Shown one piece after another: positions 1 through 8,972 of a stretch of DNA of 64,000 nucleotides (positions are counted from its first letter, which is position 1; every line of letters begins with the position of its first letter). The translations under genes were made by a program, and so were the position numbers. The DNA is from Novosphingobium malaysiense (GTDB lineage: Bacteria; Pseudomonadota; Alphaproteobacteria; Sphingomonadales; Sphingomonadaceae): the NCBI RefSeq assembly GCF_000802225.1, contig NZ_JTDI01000003.1, positions 868,001 to 932,000 of the forward strand, written 5' to 3'. Under the pieces are notes generated by a model. That model was not told the DNA's origin. It saw only the letters and a program-made list of their open reading frames with translations, and ran no database searches.

Positions 1-492
1 TATCATTTCGGAACCCGCGACGGCCTCTATGCCGCCGTCCTTGCCGAAGCCCATCGCCGTCTGGTCAGCCTTGCCGAACTGGAAACGATTGTCCGCGCCG
101 ACGCTCCGGCCGAAACCAGACTGCGGCAGATCATCGAACTGATCGTCTCGCGCGCCGTGGGCAAACGCGGTTGGAACGCTCATGTGCTGGCCCGCGAACT
201 GCTGTCCCCCTCATCCCATCTCGACGTTCTTTTCACTGAGGAAATGCCCCCCAAGTTCCGGATGGTGGCCGGTCTGCTGTCGGAGATCACCGGGATACCC
301 GTCGGCGACCCCAGCCTCGTGCGATGCCTCATCAGCGTCGGCGCCCCCTGCGCGGTACTCTTCGTCGTCGGACGCATACCCACACCGCTGACAAACCAGC
401 TGATGCAATTGCCCGAGAAGCTACTGGTGGACCATTTGCACACATTCGCCATGGGCGGCCTCGAAGCCATCGCCCGCGAGCGAGCAGCCTGA
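1..492 (+). CDS. TetR-family transcriptional regulator, 5' end missing
   Basis: The reading frame is open from the first base and ends at TGA 490-492, so only the C-terminal 163 residues are present. The first codons read YHFGTRDGLYAAVL, the usual end of a TetR helix-turn-helix (YYHFGSKEGLF-like). The remainder is an all-helical ligand-binding and dimerisation domain resembling the DUF1956/CecR-type C-terminal domain. TetR proteins repress nearby genes until a small ligand binds. The ABC-F ATPase gene starts 58 bases downstream on the same strand, but co-regulation is only a guess. The ligand cannot be predicted. Confidence 0.8.
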   Translation, partial: YHFGTRDGLYAAVLAEAHRRLVSLAELETIVRADAPAETRLRQIIELIVSRAVGKRGWNAHVLARELLSPSSHLDVLFTEEMPPKFRMVAGLLSEITGIPVGDPSLVRCLISVGAPCAVLFVVGRIPTPLTNQLMQLPEKLLVDHLHTFAMGGLEAIARERAA

Positions 493-550
493 ACGCTCAC
501 GCCCAACTCGGACTTGGGCTTTGCCGTCTCCCCTGCTAGGCGCCGCCGCC

Positions 551-2428
551 ATGTTGACGATCCGAGACATCACGGTGCGCCTTGGCGGACGCACCATCCT
601 CGACGGAGCGAGCGCCACGCTGCCGCAGGGCGGCAAGATCGGCCTGATCGGCCGCAACGGCGCCGGCAAGTCGACCCTGGTGAAGACGATCATCGGCGAA
701 CTCGAACCCGATGGCGGGGCGATCGACATCCCGCGCAGAGCCCGTCTGGGCTATATTGCGCAGGAAGCACCGAGCGGCATGCGAACGCCGTTCGAGGCGG
801 TGCTGGAAGCGGATACGGAACGAACCGCCCTGCTCGCGGAATCCGAAACCTGCACCGATCCCCATCGTCTTGGCGACGTGCACGAGCGGCTGATTGCCAT
901 CGATGCCTATGCCGCGCCAGCCCGGGCAGCGCGCATTCTCGTCGGACTCGGCTTTGACGAGGAGATGCAGGCGCGACCGCTTGACGCGTTTTCAGGCGGA
1001 TGGAAAATGCGCGTCGCCCTGGCCGCGCTGCTGTTCTCCGCACCGGACGTGCTGCTGCTCGACGAACCGTCGAACCACCTGGACCTTGAAGCGACCTTGT
1101 GGCTGGAGAGCTTCCTGCAGAACTATCCCGGCACCCTGCTGGTGATCAGCCACGAACGCGATCTGCTCAACACTGTGGTCGACCACATCCTGCACCTGCA
1201 GGCAGGCAGGCTGACACTCTATCCCGGCACGTACGACAGCTTCGAGCGACTGAGGGCGGAACGCGCCGCCCAGGCCGAAGCCGCCCGCGCCAATCAGGAA
1301 GCGCAGCGCAAGAAGCTGGCGGACTATGTCGCGCGAAATTCCGCCCGCGCCTCCACTGCCAAGCAAGCCCAGTCCCGCGCCAAGATGCTGGCAAAGATGC
1401 AGCCCATAGCGGCGATGGTCGACGATCCCTCGATGACATTCGACTTCCCCAGCCCGGATGAATTGCGTCCGCCGCTGGTGACACTCGATCGCGCGGCCGT
1501 GGGATACACCGAGGACAATCCGGTGCTGCGCCGGCTAAATCTGCGCATCGATCCGGAGGACCGCATCGCCCTGCTCGGCCGTAACGGCAATGGCAAGACC
1601 ACGCTGGCACGCCTGTTGGCGCGGCAGCTCGATCCGATGGAAGGCGAAGTCAGCTTCTCGCCCAAGATCCGCATCGGCTACTTCACGCAGTATCAGGTGG
1701 AGGAGTTGCCCGCCGGTTCCACCCCGCTCGAGCTGATGACCCGTTCGATGGAAGGCAAGCCCCCGCTCGCCGTGCGCAGCCAGCTCGGCCGTTTCGGCTT
1801 TTCCGGCGAGCGTGCCACCGCCGAGACCAAGACGCTTTCCGGCGGCGAACGCGCGCGGCTGGCTTTGGCGCTGGTCACGCGCGATGCGCCGCACCTTCTC
1901 ATCCTCGACGAGCCGACCAACCACCTCGACGTCGATGCCCGCGAGGCTCTGGTGCAGGCGCTCAATGCCTTCGAGGGTGCCGTCATCCTCGTCAGCCACG
2001 ATCGGCACATGGTCGAATTGACGGCCGATCGGCTCGTGCTCGTCGATGGCGGCACGGCCGCGAATTACGATGGCTCGATGGAGGACTACATCGATTTCGT
2101 GCTCGGCCGGAACCAGCCCCGCGCCGAGGAAAAGCCGGGCAAGGCGGACGACAAGCCGCAACGCAAGGCGGGCGCCGTCGCGCGTGAAGAGCTCAAGGCC
2201 CTGCGCCGCAAGGTCACTGAAGCGGAAACTCGGATGAACCGCTTGCAGGAGCAACTGGGCAGGCTCGACGCCGCGCTGGTCGATCCGGCTGCCGCCACGG
2301 GCGACCTCAAGGGACTGGGGATCGGGGAAATCGGCAAGCGCCACACGCAGGTCGCTGCGGAGCTGGAAGAAGCGGAAATGGCGTGGCTCGAAGCCAGCGA
2401 GGCTCTCGAAGAGGTCATGGGCGGTTGA
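551..2428 (+). CDS. ABC-F family ATPase (Uup/YheS type)
   Basis: A 625-residue soluble protein with two ABC ATPase domains and no membrane segment, the ABC-F layout. These proteins act on ribosomes rather than in transport. Walker A motifs are GRNGAGKST near residue 34 and GRNGNGKTT near 343. Signature motifs are FSGGWKMR near 146 and LSGGERAR near 430. Walker B motifs are LLLDEPSNHLD and LILDEPTNHLD. A charged linker joins the two domains. The last 110 residues are Lys/Glu-rich and look like the C-terminal coiled coil of Uup/YheS. An in-frame ATG lies upstream at 521, but MLTIRDITVRLGG at 551 is the normal family start. A housekeeping ABC-F is more likely than a resistance factor. Confidence 0.92.
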   Translation: MLTIRDITVRLGGRTILDGASATLPQGGKIGLIGRNGAGKSTLVKTIIGELEPDGGAIDIPRRARLGYIAQEAPSGMRTPFEAVLEADTERTALLAESETCTDPHRLGDVHERLIAIDAYAAPARAARILVGLGFDEEMQARPLDAFSGGWKMRVALAALLFSAPDVLLLDEPSNHLDLEATLWLESFLQNYPGTLLVISHERDLLNTVVDHILHLQAGRLTLYPGTYDSFERLRAERAAQAEAARANQEAQRKKLADYVARNSARASTAKQAQSRAKMLAKMQPIAAMVDDPSMTFDFPSPDELRPPLVTLDRAAVGYTEDNPVLRRLNLRIDPEDRIALLGRNGNGKTTLARLLARQLDPMEGEVSFSPKIRIGYFTQYQVEELPAGSTPLELMTRSMEGKPPLAVRSQLGRFGFSGERATAETKTLSGGERARLALALVTRDAPHLLILDEPTNHLDVDAREALVQALNAFEGAVILVSHDRHMVELTADRLVLVDGGTAANYDGSMEDYIDFVLGRNQPRAEEKPGKADDKPQRKAGAVAREELKALRRKVTEAETRMNRLQEQLGRLDAALVDPAAATGDLKGLGIGEIGKRHTQVAAELEEAEMAWLEASEALEEVMGG

Positions 2429-2486
2429 CCTGGATGCCGGACTGAGGACGCGGGACTGTCGCGGCGTCGTCATGGACGGATCCTAG

Positions 2487-3260
2487 ATGAACGCCATGCC
2501 CACGCCCTCCCCATCCAAGCGCCTTCTGGCATCGATCCACGATGTCGGTCCCGGCTTCGACCGTCAGGTAGAACAGCTCTGCGCCCTGCTCGACTTGCGG
2601 TTGGGCGGACCACGTTTCGCCATGCTGGTCGTACCCGATCACTGGGGACAGCACCCGTTGCGGCAAGACCGCCCATTCCAGGCCAAGCTGCGCGCGTGGT
2701 CCGATGCCGGGGTGGAAATGTTCGTGCATGGCTGGTTCCATCGCGACACAGCCGAACACAGCGGAACCGCCAGTTTCAAGGCCCGGCACATGACTGCCGG
2801 CGAAGGCGAATTTCTCGGCCTCGACGAGACGACGGCGCTTGCCCGCATGACCGACGGCAAGGCCCTTATCGAGGACATCATCGGCCGGCCGAGTGCCGGT
2901 TTCATCGCGCCGGCGTGGCTCTATGGCCAGGGCGCGCAGGCAGCTCTGGCAAAGGCCGGTTTTGCGCTGGCAGAAGACCACTGGAAGGTATGGAACCCGC
3001 GCGGTGATGCCGTTCTGGCGAAAGGTCCGGTGATTACCTGGGCAAGCCGTTCGACCGTGCGCACCGCATCTTCAATCGCTTTCGCCGCGCTGGCACGGCA
3101 AACGCTGTCGGCGCTGCGAACGGTGCGGATTGCCGTCCACCCCGGCGACGTCAGGAAGGACGCCCTGCTGTCCAGCATCGACCGGACGCTCAGGCATTTC
3201 GCGAAATCGCACCGCCCTTCCGCTTACGCAGAAATTCAGGAACCTGGGGTAGATTCATGA
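2487..3260 (+). CDS. DUF2334 / polysaccharide-deacetylase-like protein
   Basis: A 257-residue protein with a NodB-like layout. LLASIHDVGPG near residue 15 supplies the first metal-ligand Asp. FVHGWFHR near residue 79 supplies the His-x(3)-His pair. FIAPAWLYG near residue 140 matches the substrate-side motif of these hydrolases. This combination is typical of DUF2334 proteins, which share the fold of de-N-acetylases. No signal peptide is visible. It opens a run of envelope-carbohydrate genes, so action on a glycan or glycolipid intermediate is plausible. An alternative ATG lies three codons in. The exact substrate is unknown. Confidence 0.75.
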   Translation: MNAMPTPSPSKRLLASIHDVGPGFDRQVEQLCALLDLRLGGPRFAMLVVPDHWGQHPLRQDRPFQAKLRAWSDAGVEMFVHGWFHRDTAEHSGTASFKARHMTAGEGEFLGLDETTALARMTDGKALIEDIIGRPSAGFIAPAWLYGQGAQAALAKAGFALAEDHWKVWNPRGDAVLAKGPVITWASRSTVRTASSIAFAALARQTLSALRTVRIAVHPGDVRKDALLSSIDRTLRHFAKSHRPSAYAEIQEPGVDS

Positions 3261-3408
3261 CCGTCGCGAGGCCGCATTGCGTCGGCCCGGTGACAGCGCC
3301 CGGTGCCGTCACAAACCGGAAATCCTCGCGCCATAGAGGGCCAGCGAAATCGTAAAAATCGCCTTCTGCAAACTGCGGAATGCACATGGTGGCGGCGTCA
3401 GATCGAAC

Positions 3409-4599
3409 ATGCAGAGACCTCTCAGCATAGTGATACCCATTCACAGTCTCGATCCCGGGGGCGTGGAGCGCGTGGCGCTGGGTCTCGCCATGGAATGGAA
3501 GCAGGCCGGTCATGCGGTCACGGTGGTGCTGGGCCGATCCGGCAGCCCCAATCTCTGCTCCGCGCCGCCACTTGAGTACTGGCAGATTCCCACCCGCATG
3601 CCGACGGCATCCTGGGAAACGCCCTGGATGGTGCACAGCCTGTTCACCTACCTTCTGCGGCACCGTTGCGACGTGGTGTTCTGCCCGGGCAACACCTATG
3701 CGATCGTCGGCGCCGCGATGAAGGTGCTGCTGGGCGAACACGCGCCGCCCATGGTGCTCAAGATCAGCAACACGCTCGACCGTCCGGACATGCAACCCAT
3801 TCTGCGGCGCGGCTATGAAAGCTGGCTTCGCGTGCAAGGTGCCATGTTCGATCGCCTCGTGAGCCTGTCCGAACCGATGCAACGCGAAATCTGCAAGGCC
3901 ACGCTAGCGTCGATCGGGCACGTCCCGGTCATCGCCAATCCGGTAATCACGCGCAAGCGGCTGAAACACCTCGGCAGGATCGAGCGGCGGACGAACTCGG
4001 TCTGGCAGACGTCCTATCTCGCTGCCGGACGGCTCGTGCCGCAAAAGAACTTCGCCATGCTGCTGCGCGCCTTCGCGCGAGCCTCCCGCCCGCACGACAC
4101 CCTCACGATTGCCGGCGAAGGCCCGGAACGCAAGGCGCTGGGCCAGCTTGCGGCCGAACTGGGCATTGCAGAGCGCGTAAGGTTTCCCGGCCACCTCGCC
4201 AGCATCGATCCCTTGCTGGCGGAAGCCGACGCCTTCGTCCTGAGTTCCGACTACGAAGGGCTGCCCGGTGTCGTCGTCGAGGCGCTGGCGGCCGGGCTAC
4301 CGGTGCTGGCAACAGACTGCTGCGTCAGCATGTCGTGCCTGCTCGACGAGGGCCGCACCGGCATTCTCGTGCGCCGCGGCGATGAGGCGGCTTTTGCCGA
4401 TGGCCTTGTCCGCATCCGCCGATTCCAGACCGATTCCCACCGAGCCCGAACCATTGCCGCCGGCTACGAGATGGAAAGCGCTGCCCAGCGCTATCTCGAC
4501 ATGATGGCGGACGTCAGGCGTTGCCACCGCAGCAAGGCGGAACGGCAGCGCAACCTGAAGCTCATGTCGCCGCGTGCCTCGCGCCATCCGCTGCATTGA
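3409..4599 (+). CDS. Glycosyltransferase, GT4-like
   Basis: A 396-residue GT-B fold glycosyltransferase. The N-terminus has the glycine-rich acceptor-side motif LDPGGVERVALGLA. The C-terminal half has AAGRLVPQKNFAMLLRAFA and the E-x7-E retaining-enzyme signature in EGLPGVVVE near residue 283. It would transfer a sugar from a nucleotide donor at the cytoplasmic face of the membrane. It overlaps or nearly abuts the following membrane-protein gene, which suggests translational coupling. The ribosome binding site before the ATG is weak. Sugar and acceptor cannot be read from the sequence. Confidence 0.88.
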   Translation: MQRPLSIVIPIHSLDPGGVERVALGLAMEWKQAGHAVTVVLGRSGSPNLCSAPPLEYWQIPTRMPTASWETPWMVHSLFTYLLRHRCDVVFCPGNTYAIVGAAMKVLLGEHAPPMVLKISNTLDRPDMQPILRRGYESWLRVQGAMFDRLVSLSEPMQREICKATLASIGHVPVIANPVITRKRLKHLGRIERRTNSVWQTSYLAAGRLVPQKNFAMLLRAFARASRPHDTLTIAGEGPERKALGQLAAELGIAERVRFPGHLASIDPLLAEADAFVLSSDYEGLPGVVVEALAAGLPVLATDCCVSMSCLLDEGRTGILVRRGDEAAFADGLVRIRRFQTDSHRARTIAAGYEMESAAQRYLDMMADVRRCHRSKAERQRNLKLMSPRASRHPLH

Positions 4600-4624
4600 A
4601 CAGCCCAAGCTGCCGGAGAATTTT

Positions 4625-5566
4625 GTGCCCGAACCTTCTGTCGCCATGGCCTCCGAGATGCCGGCTGTCGATGTGACCTCCAGGATCGAATTGAGGCCGC
4701 AGGATCGCAACACGCACCGCGGTCGCAATGCCATCTTTTCGGTGCTGCTTTCGCTGGGCGTGATCGCCGCGGTGGTCCACGAGATGGGCGGCCTGGACGT
4801 CAGCCGCCTGCTGTCCATGGTGCCCGCCAGCCCTGCCTTCTGGCTGGTCTTTGCCGCGGCCTATCTCGTCGCGCCGGCCAGCGAATGGCTGATATTCCAG
4901 CGTCTCTGGAGCATTCCCGCCGCCGGTTTCGTCGCCCTCCTGCGCAAGAAGGTCTATAACGAACTGCTGCTGGGCTATCTGGGCGAGGCCTATTTCTACA
5001 CCTGGGCGCGGCGTCGGGTCTCGCTCGACGCGGCGCCTTTCGGTGCCGTCAAGGACGTGGCCATCCTTTCCGCCATCACCGGCAATGCCGTGACCATGGT
5101 CCTGCTGGTCGTCATGCTGCCGATCCTCGGGCATACCCGGCTCGGGATCGACACGCGCACCCTCGCGCTGTCGCTGGGCGTCATCCTCGCCATCTCGATG
5201 GCCGCGATGATCTTCCGGCGGCGGGTCTTCACCTTGGCCCGCGCCGACCTGATGATGATCACGCGGATGCATCTGGCCCGCATCATCCTGTCCGCCGTGC
5301 TCTCGGCCGTCCTGTGGCACCTCGTCCTTCCCGCCGTTCCGCTGTCGTGGTGGCTATACCTGTCGACCCTGCGCCTGCTGGTCTCGCGCCTGCCGCTGAT
5401 GCCCAACAAGGATCTGCTCTTCGCCGGGATCGCCGTGGTCGTGCTGGGCCATGAGCACGATATCGCCGCACTCATGACGCTGATGGCCGGCCTGATCCTG
5501 GCCACCCACCTGCTGCTGGGCAGCGTGATTGCCATCAACGACCTCGCCAATCCGGAGAAGCGTTAA
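4625..5566 (+). CDS. Multi-pass membrane protein, flippase-like (UPF0104/LPG-synthase TM type)
   Basis: About 313 residues with roughly six to eight hydrophobic segments, starting with AIFSVLLSLGVIAAVV. The C-terminal part (RLLVSRLPLMPNKD, then a hydrophobic stretch) recalls the membrane domain shared with lysylphosphatidylglycerol synthases and UPF0104 proteins, but the match is from memory and weak. The GTG at 4625 is chosen because GGAG lies at 4615-4618. An ATG at 4574 would overlap the upstream gene by 26 bases and has a poorer ribosome site. The stop overlaps the next ATG by one base (TAATG). The flanking glycosyltransferases suggest a role in membrane glycolipid handling. Confidence 0.65.
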   Translation: MPEPSVAMASEMPAVDVTSRIELRPQDRNTHRGRNAIFSVLLSLGVIAAVVHEMGGLDVSRLLSMVPASPAFWLVFAAAYLVAPASEWLIFQRLWSIPAAGFVALLRKKVYNELLLGYLGEAYFYTWARRRVSLDAAPFGAVKDVAILSAITGNAVTMVLLVVMLPILGHTRLGIDTRTLALSLGVILAISMAAMIFRRRVFTLARADLMMITRMHLARIILSAVLSAVLWHLVLPAVPLSWWLYLSTLRLLVSRLPLMPNKDLLFAGIAVVVLGHEHDIAALMTLMAGLILATHLLLGSVIAINDLANPEKR

Positions 5567-6102
5567 TGCCTGCTGCGGCAGTCCCGTTGTTATCCGCCCT
5601 CGCCCTTCCGCTTCTGGCCGCGGCGACCATCCCGTCGACGCCGGACCTTGGCAAGGCCGAAGGACAGTGCCGGCCAAACGAGCCCGGTCCGGCATTTCTC
5701 GTCACCGTGGCCGGCCTCAAGGATCACAAGGGCAACCTCAAGCTCGAGGTCTATCCGGCAAACGACGACGATTTCCTCGAAGACGACAACATCCTGATAA
5801 GCGCCGGCAAGACCTTTCGGCGGGTCGAAGTACCGGTGCCTGCCGGGACCGAGCCGCAGTTGTGCATCCGGCTGCCCGGGCCGGGAACCTATGCCGTCAG
5901 CCTGCTCCACGACCGCAACGAGAACCGCAAGTTCAACTGGACGATCGACGGGATCGGCTTTGCCGGAAACCCCCACCTCGGCTGGGGCAAGCCCAAGGCC
6001 AGCAAGGCCAGCGCCCGTGCCGGCGACGGGCTGACGCACATCACCATCGTTCTCAACTACCGCCATGGCCTGGGCGTGGCGCCGCTGCGGAAGGACCGAT
6101 AA
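5566..6102 (+). CDS. DUF2141 domain secreted protein
   Basis: A 178-residue protein with a hydrophobic N-terminal signal sequence (about 20 residues) and a DUF2141 domain. The family pattern is visible in FLVTVAGLKDHKGNLKLEVY and in YAVSLLHDRNENRKFNW near the C-terminal third. DUF2141 proteins are small periplasmic beta-rich proteins of unknown function, often next to envelope genes in sphingomonads. The start codon shares one base with the upstream stop, and the downstream glycosyltransferase begins four bases after this stop, so it sits inside a tight operon. Confidence 0.85.
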   Translation: MPAAAVPLLSALALPLLAAATIPSTPDLGKAEGQCRPNEPGPAFLVTVAGLKDHKGNLKLEVYPANDDDFLEDDNILISAGKTFRRVEVPVPAGTEPQLCIRLPGPGTYAVSLLHDRNENRKFNWTIDGIGFAGNPHLGWGKPKASKASARAGDGLTHITIVLNYRHGLGVAPLRKDR

Positions 6103-6106
6103 TCCG

Positions 6107-7258
6107 ATGAAGATCGTGGACGTATGCGCTTTCTATTCGCCGCGCGGCGGCGGCGTGCGAACCTACGTCGAGCAGAAGCTCAAGATCGGCCCGCAACTCG
6201 GCCACGAGATCGTGATCGTGGCGCCCGGAGACGAGGATTCCGTGATCGAGCGCGGCCCGGGCGCGCGTATCGTCTTCCTGCGGAGCCCTCGCTTTCCGCT
6301 CGACCGCAAGTACTGGTATTTCAACGAGGCCGAGCGGCTCCATGCCGTTCTCGATGCCGAGGCGCCCGACTTCGTCGAAGCGACCTCGCCCTGGCGCAGC
6401 GCCAGCCTCGTGGCCGATTGGCCGGGAGCGGCACCGCGCAGTCTCGTCATGCATGCCGATCCCCTGTCGGCCTATGCCTACAGGTGGTTCGGTCCGATCT
6501 TCTCGCGCGAAACGATCGATCGCCAGTTTTCGATGTTCTGGGAACACCTGCGCCGCAACAGCCGGCGTTTCGATCACGTGGTCTGCGCCAACGCCGATCT
6601 GGCAAGGCGGCTGCGGGACGGCGGTGTCGCCAATACCGCAACGATCGCTATGGGCGTCGAACCTGGCTGCTTCTCGCCGGACTTGCGCGATGCCGGCCTG
6701 CGGGCCCGTTTGCTGCAGGCCTGCGAACTGCCGGAAACCGCCACTCTCCTGCTCGCGGTTGGACGGCTCGCTCCGGAAAAGCGGTGGCCCATGGTCGTCG
6801 ATGCGGTCAACGCCGCAAGCCGCGACACGCCGATCGGACTCGTCATGCTCGGCGAAGGGCGCGAGCAACGCATGATCCTGCGCCACATTTCCGGCAACCC
6901 CCATATCCGACTGCTCAGCCCGGAGCGGGATCGCCGCCGCTTTGCTCGCATTCTTGCGAGCGCTGACGCGCTGGTCCACGGGTGCGAAGCGGAAACGTTC
7001 TGCATGGTCGCAGCCGAAGCGCGTGCCAGCGGCGTACCGGTGGTGGTCCCGGATGCCGGTGGAGCCCTGGACCATGCCCAGGACGGCGCCGGCTTCTCCT
7101 ATACCGCATGCGATCCGGCATCCGCTGCCCAGGCGATCCGGGCGGCGGCGATCTCCCGTCCCCGGCCGGCGACGACCGCCCGCACCATGGACGAGCATTT
7201 CGAGGATCTGTTCGCCACTTATGCCGCCACGGCGGCGGTTCCGCGTCAGGCCGCCTGA
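6107..7258 (+). CDS. Glycosyltransferase, GT4-like
   Basis: A 383-residue GT-B fold enzyme. FYSPRGGGVRTYVEQKL at the N-terminus is the acceptor-side loop. LLLAVGRLAPEKRW opens the donor-binding half. ETFCMVAAE near residue 299 is the E-x7-E signature. An in-frame ATG at 6065 lies inside the DUF2141 gene; the ATG at 6107, just after its stop, gives the usual start MKIVDVCAFYSP. It is the last gene of the five-gene carbohydrate cluster. The specificity is unknown; mannosyl- or glucosyltransfer to a lipid acceptor is a guess from the neighbours. Confidence 0.88.
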   Translation: MKIVDVCAFYSPRGGGVRTYVEQKLKIGPQLGHEIVIVAPGDEDSVIERGPGARIVFLRSPRFPLDRKYWYFNEAERLHAVLDAEAPDFVEATSPWRSASLVADWPGAAPRSLVMHADPLSAYAYRWFGPIFSRETIDRQFSMFWEHLRRNSRRFDHVVCANADLARRLRDGGVANTATIAMGVEPGCFSPDLRDAGLRARLLQACELPETATLLLAVGRLAPEKRWPMVVDAVNAASRDTPIGLVMLGEGREQRMILRHISGNPHIRLLSPERDRRRFARILASADALVHGCEAETFCMVAAEARASGVPVVVPDAGGALDHAQDGAGFSYTACDPASAAQAIRAAAISRPRPATTARTMDEHFEDLFATYAATAAVPRQAA

Positions 7259-7300
7259 CGCGCGGGGTCACGATCTTCCCAATGTGAAGCGGTTCTGTGG

Positions 7301-7501
7301 TCAGCGCCAATCCGACCAGAGCGCGCCTGTCGCCTTGTCGCTGTTGCGCGGTCGTTCGGGAAGCTGATCGAAGCCCGGCTCGAAGCCAAGCAGGACGTAC
7401 ATGTCGCGCTCCAGATAAGGGGCGGCGTCCCCGGCGCTCATGTCGACTCGGGCGCACTCTCCGATGCCAGGCAATTGCGTCCGAAACAGCCCTTTTCGCA
7501 T
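7301..7501 (-). CDS. Possible small protein, 66 residues, unknown
   Basis: A short minus-strand frame in the gap between the glycosyltransferase and the phosphotransferase. In its favour is AAGGTG about seven bases before the ATG. The product is soluble and rich in Gly, Pro and Asp, with no recognised domain. It has no operon partner on its strand. The composition does not separate it from chance, so it is listed as a weak candidate only. Confidence 0.35.
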   Translation of the reverse strand: MRKGLFRTQLPGIGECARVDMSAGDAAPYLERDMYVLLGFEPGFDQLPERPRNSDKATGALWSDWR

Positions 7502-7733
7502 GACAGAAACACCTTTGAATCTAGATGCCGAACCGGCAAGTCCGGCTAGTGGTGTCGTCGACGGCCTTCAAGCCAGGCGGAAGGCTGTCACATAGCCGTA
7601 AGACTGGCAAGGCCGCCGGCTGAGAACAGCGGCCCGAAATGTCCTAGCCTCGCCCCTCGTGCCCGGGCCTCATCCCGCTCTAAGCATGAAGTCAAAGAGA
7701 TACGCCACGCTGCATTGCAGGACCGGAGATTGC
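7502..7733. other. Intergenic region upstream of the phosphotransferase gene
   Basis: No gene is supported here. The only clear signal is GGAG at 7725-7728, which sets the start of the next gene at 7734. An in-frame ATG at 7659 would add 25 residues of unlikely composition. A promoter for the phosphotransferase is expected here but none is obvious. Confidence 0.5.
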
Positions 7734-8816
7734 ATGACCGAAGCAAGCCCCTTTCCATTGCCGGTTACCGTCGACGGCGTGACCGCCGGATGGCTGACGA
7801 CGGCCCTTCGAACCCGCACGCCCGGAGTCACGATTCGGTCCTGCGAGGTCGTCGACACGGTCTTTTCCACATGCAGCAAGATTCGGCTGAAACTCGACAG
7901 GGACGAAGCTGCCGTTGCGGCGGGCATTCCCGAACTCATCATCGTGAAAGGCGGCTTCGAAGAACACGGGCGCCGCTACCACCAGATGCACGAACGTGAG
8001 GTGCGCGGCTATCGCGACGTCTATCCGCACGTCCCCCTGCCCCACCCCGATTGCTACTTCGCCGAATACGACGACCGGGAAAAGCAGGGCATCATCATCA
8101 TGGAAGACCTGGTCGCCAAAGGCGTGGAGTTCTGCCACGCGACCCGGCCGCAGACCCACGAACAAATCGCCCGGCGTCTCGGCTACCTCGCCCGGTTCCA
8201 CGCCGCGACCTGGGCCAGTCCCGAGATCGGGCCCGGCGGTCGCTGGGGCGACCTCCCGGAGTTCTTCGCCATCATGCAGGACTTCTTCGACGAAAAGAGC
8301 TCGCCGGAAAATTGGGCCAGGTTCATGGCCGCGCCGCGCGGCGTCGCCACCTCACGGCTTTTCCAAGAGCGCGAATGGCTGGTGGATAGCTGGGCCAGGA
8401 TGAAGGCCTACGCCGGCGAACTGCCGCATTGTGTCCTTCACGGCGACATTCACCTGGGCAACCTCTATATCGAACCCGACGGCACGCCCGGTTTCCTTGA
8501 TACCCTCGCGAGCCGCGGCCCTGGCATGCTCGAAGTAGCCTACCACATCTCCGGCTCGCTGGACGTCGCGGACCGGCCGAAGTGGGAAGGCGCCCTGGTG
8601 CGGCACTATCTCGATGAACTCGAACGGGCGGGCGCACCGGCGCCCGGTTTCGACGAGGCCATGCAGCAATATGCAGTGCTGCTGCTCTATGGCTATTTCA
8701 TCTGGATCACGACGGAATCGCACTATCAGGCCGAGGCCGTGAACACCGTGAACGCGATGCGCACCACGATGGCCATGCTCGACCACGACACCGCCGGCGT
8801 ACTTGCCCGGCTCTGA
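7734..8816 (+). CDS. Phosphotransferase (aminoglycoside/choline kinase-like fold)
   Basis: A 360-residue kinase-like protein. The catalytic loop is HGDIHLGN near residue 235 (the H-x-D-x4-N Brenner motif). GFLDTLASRGPGM follows and carries the metal-binding Asp. The N-terminal lobe has IRLKLD and ELIIVKGGF, consistent with the ATP-binding lysine. Such phosphotransferases are common in sphingomonad catabolic islands, where they may phosphorylate hydroxylated substrates; the substrate here is unknown. The ATG at 7734 is supported by GGAG five bases upstream. The acyl-CoA ligase gene follows on the same strand after 156 bases. Confidence 0.8.
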   Translation: MTEASPFPLPVTVDGVTAGWLTTALRTRTPGVTIRSCEVVDTVFSTCSKIRLKLDRDEAAVAAGIPELIIVKGGFEEHGRRYHQMHEREVRGYRDVYPHVPLPHPDCYFAEYDDREKQGIIIMEDLVAKGVEFCHATRPQTHEQIARRLGYLARFHAATWASPEIGPGGRWGDLPEFFAIMQDFFDEKSSPENWARFMAAPRGVATSRLFQEREWLVDSWARMKAYAGELPHCVLHGDIHLGNLYIEPDGTPGFLDTLASRGPGMLEVAYHISGSLDVADRPKWEGALVRHYLDELERAGAPAPGFDEAMQQYAVLLLYGYFIWITTESHYQAEAVNTVNAMRTTMAMLDHDTAGVLARL

Positions 8817-8882
8817 ATTCACGCCACCGGCCCTGCCTCAGGCCTGAGATACCTCGCCGCTCCTTGTGCAGCCAACTGCGGT

Positions 8883-8907
8883 TGGAACGAAGCATAGGGC
8901 TGTTCCA
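8883..8907. promoter_or_regulatory. Inverted repeat TGGAAC-N13-GTTCCA upstream of the CoA ligase
   Basis: Six-base arms TGGAAC (8883-8888) and GTTCCA (8902-8907) form a perfect dyad about 65 bases before the start of the acyl-CoA ligase gene. A dyad of this size and place fits a dimeric repressor or activator site. No protein can be assigned to it. Confidence 0.3.
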
Positions 8908-8972
8908 CGCAAGGGCGGTGACCCCGTATCGAGCGACAGGCAAGGATGCGCAGGCAGCCAATGGGAGAATGC

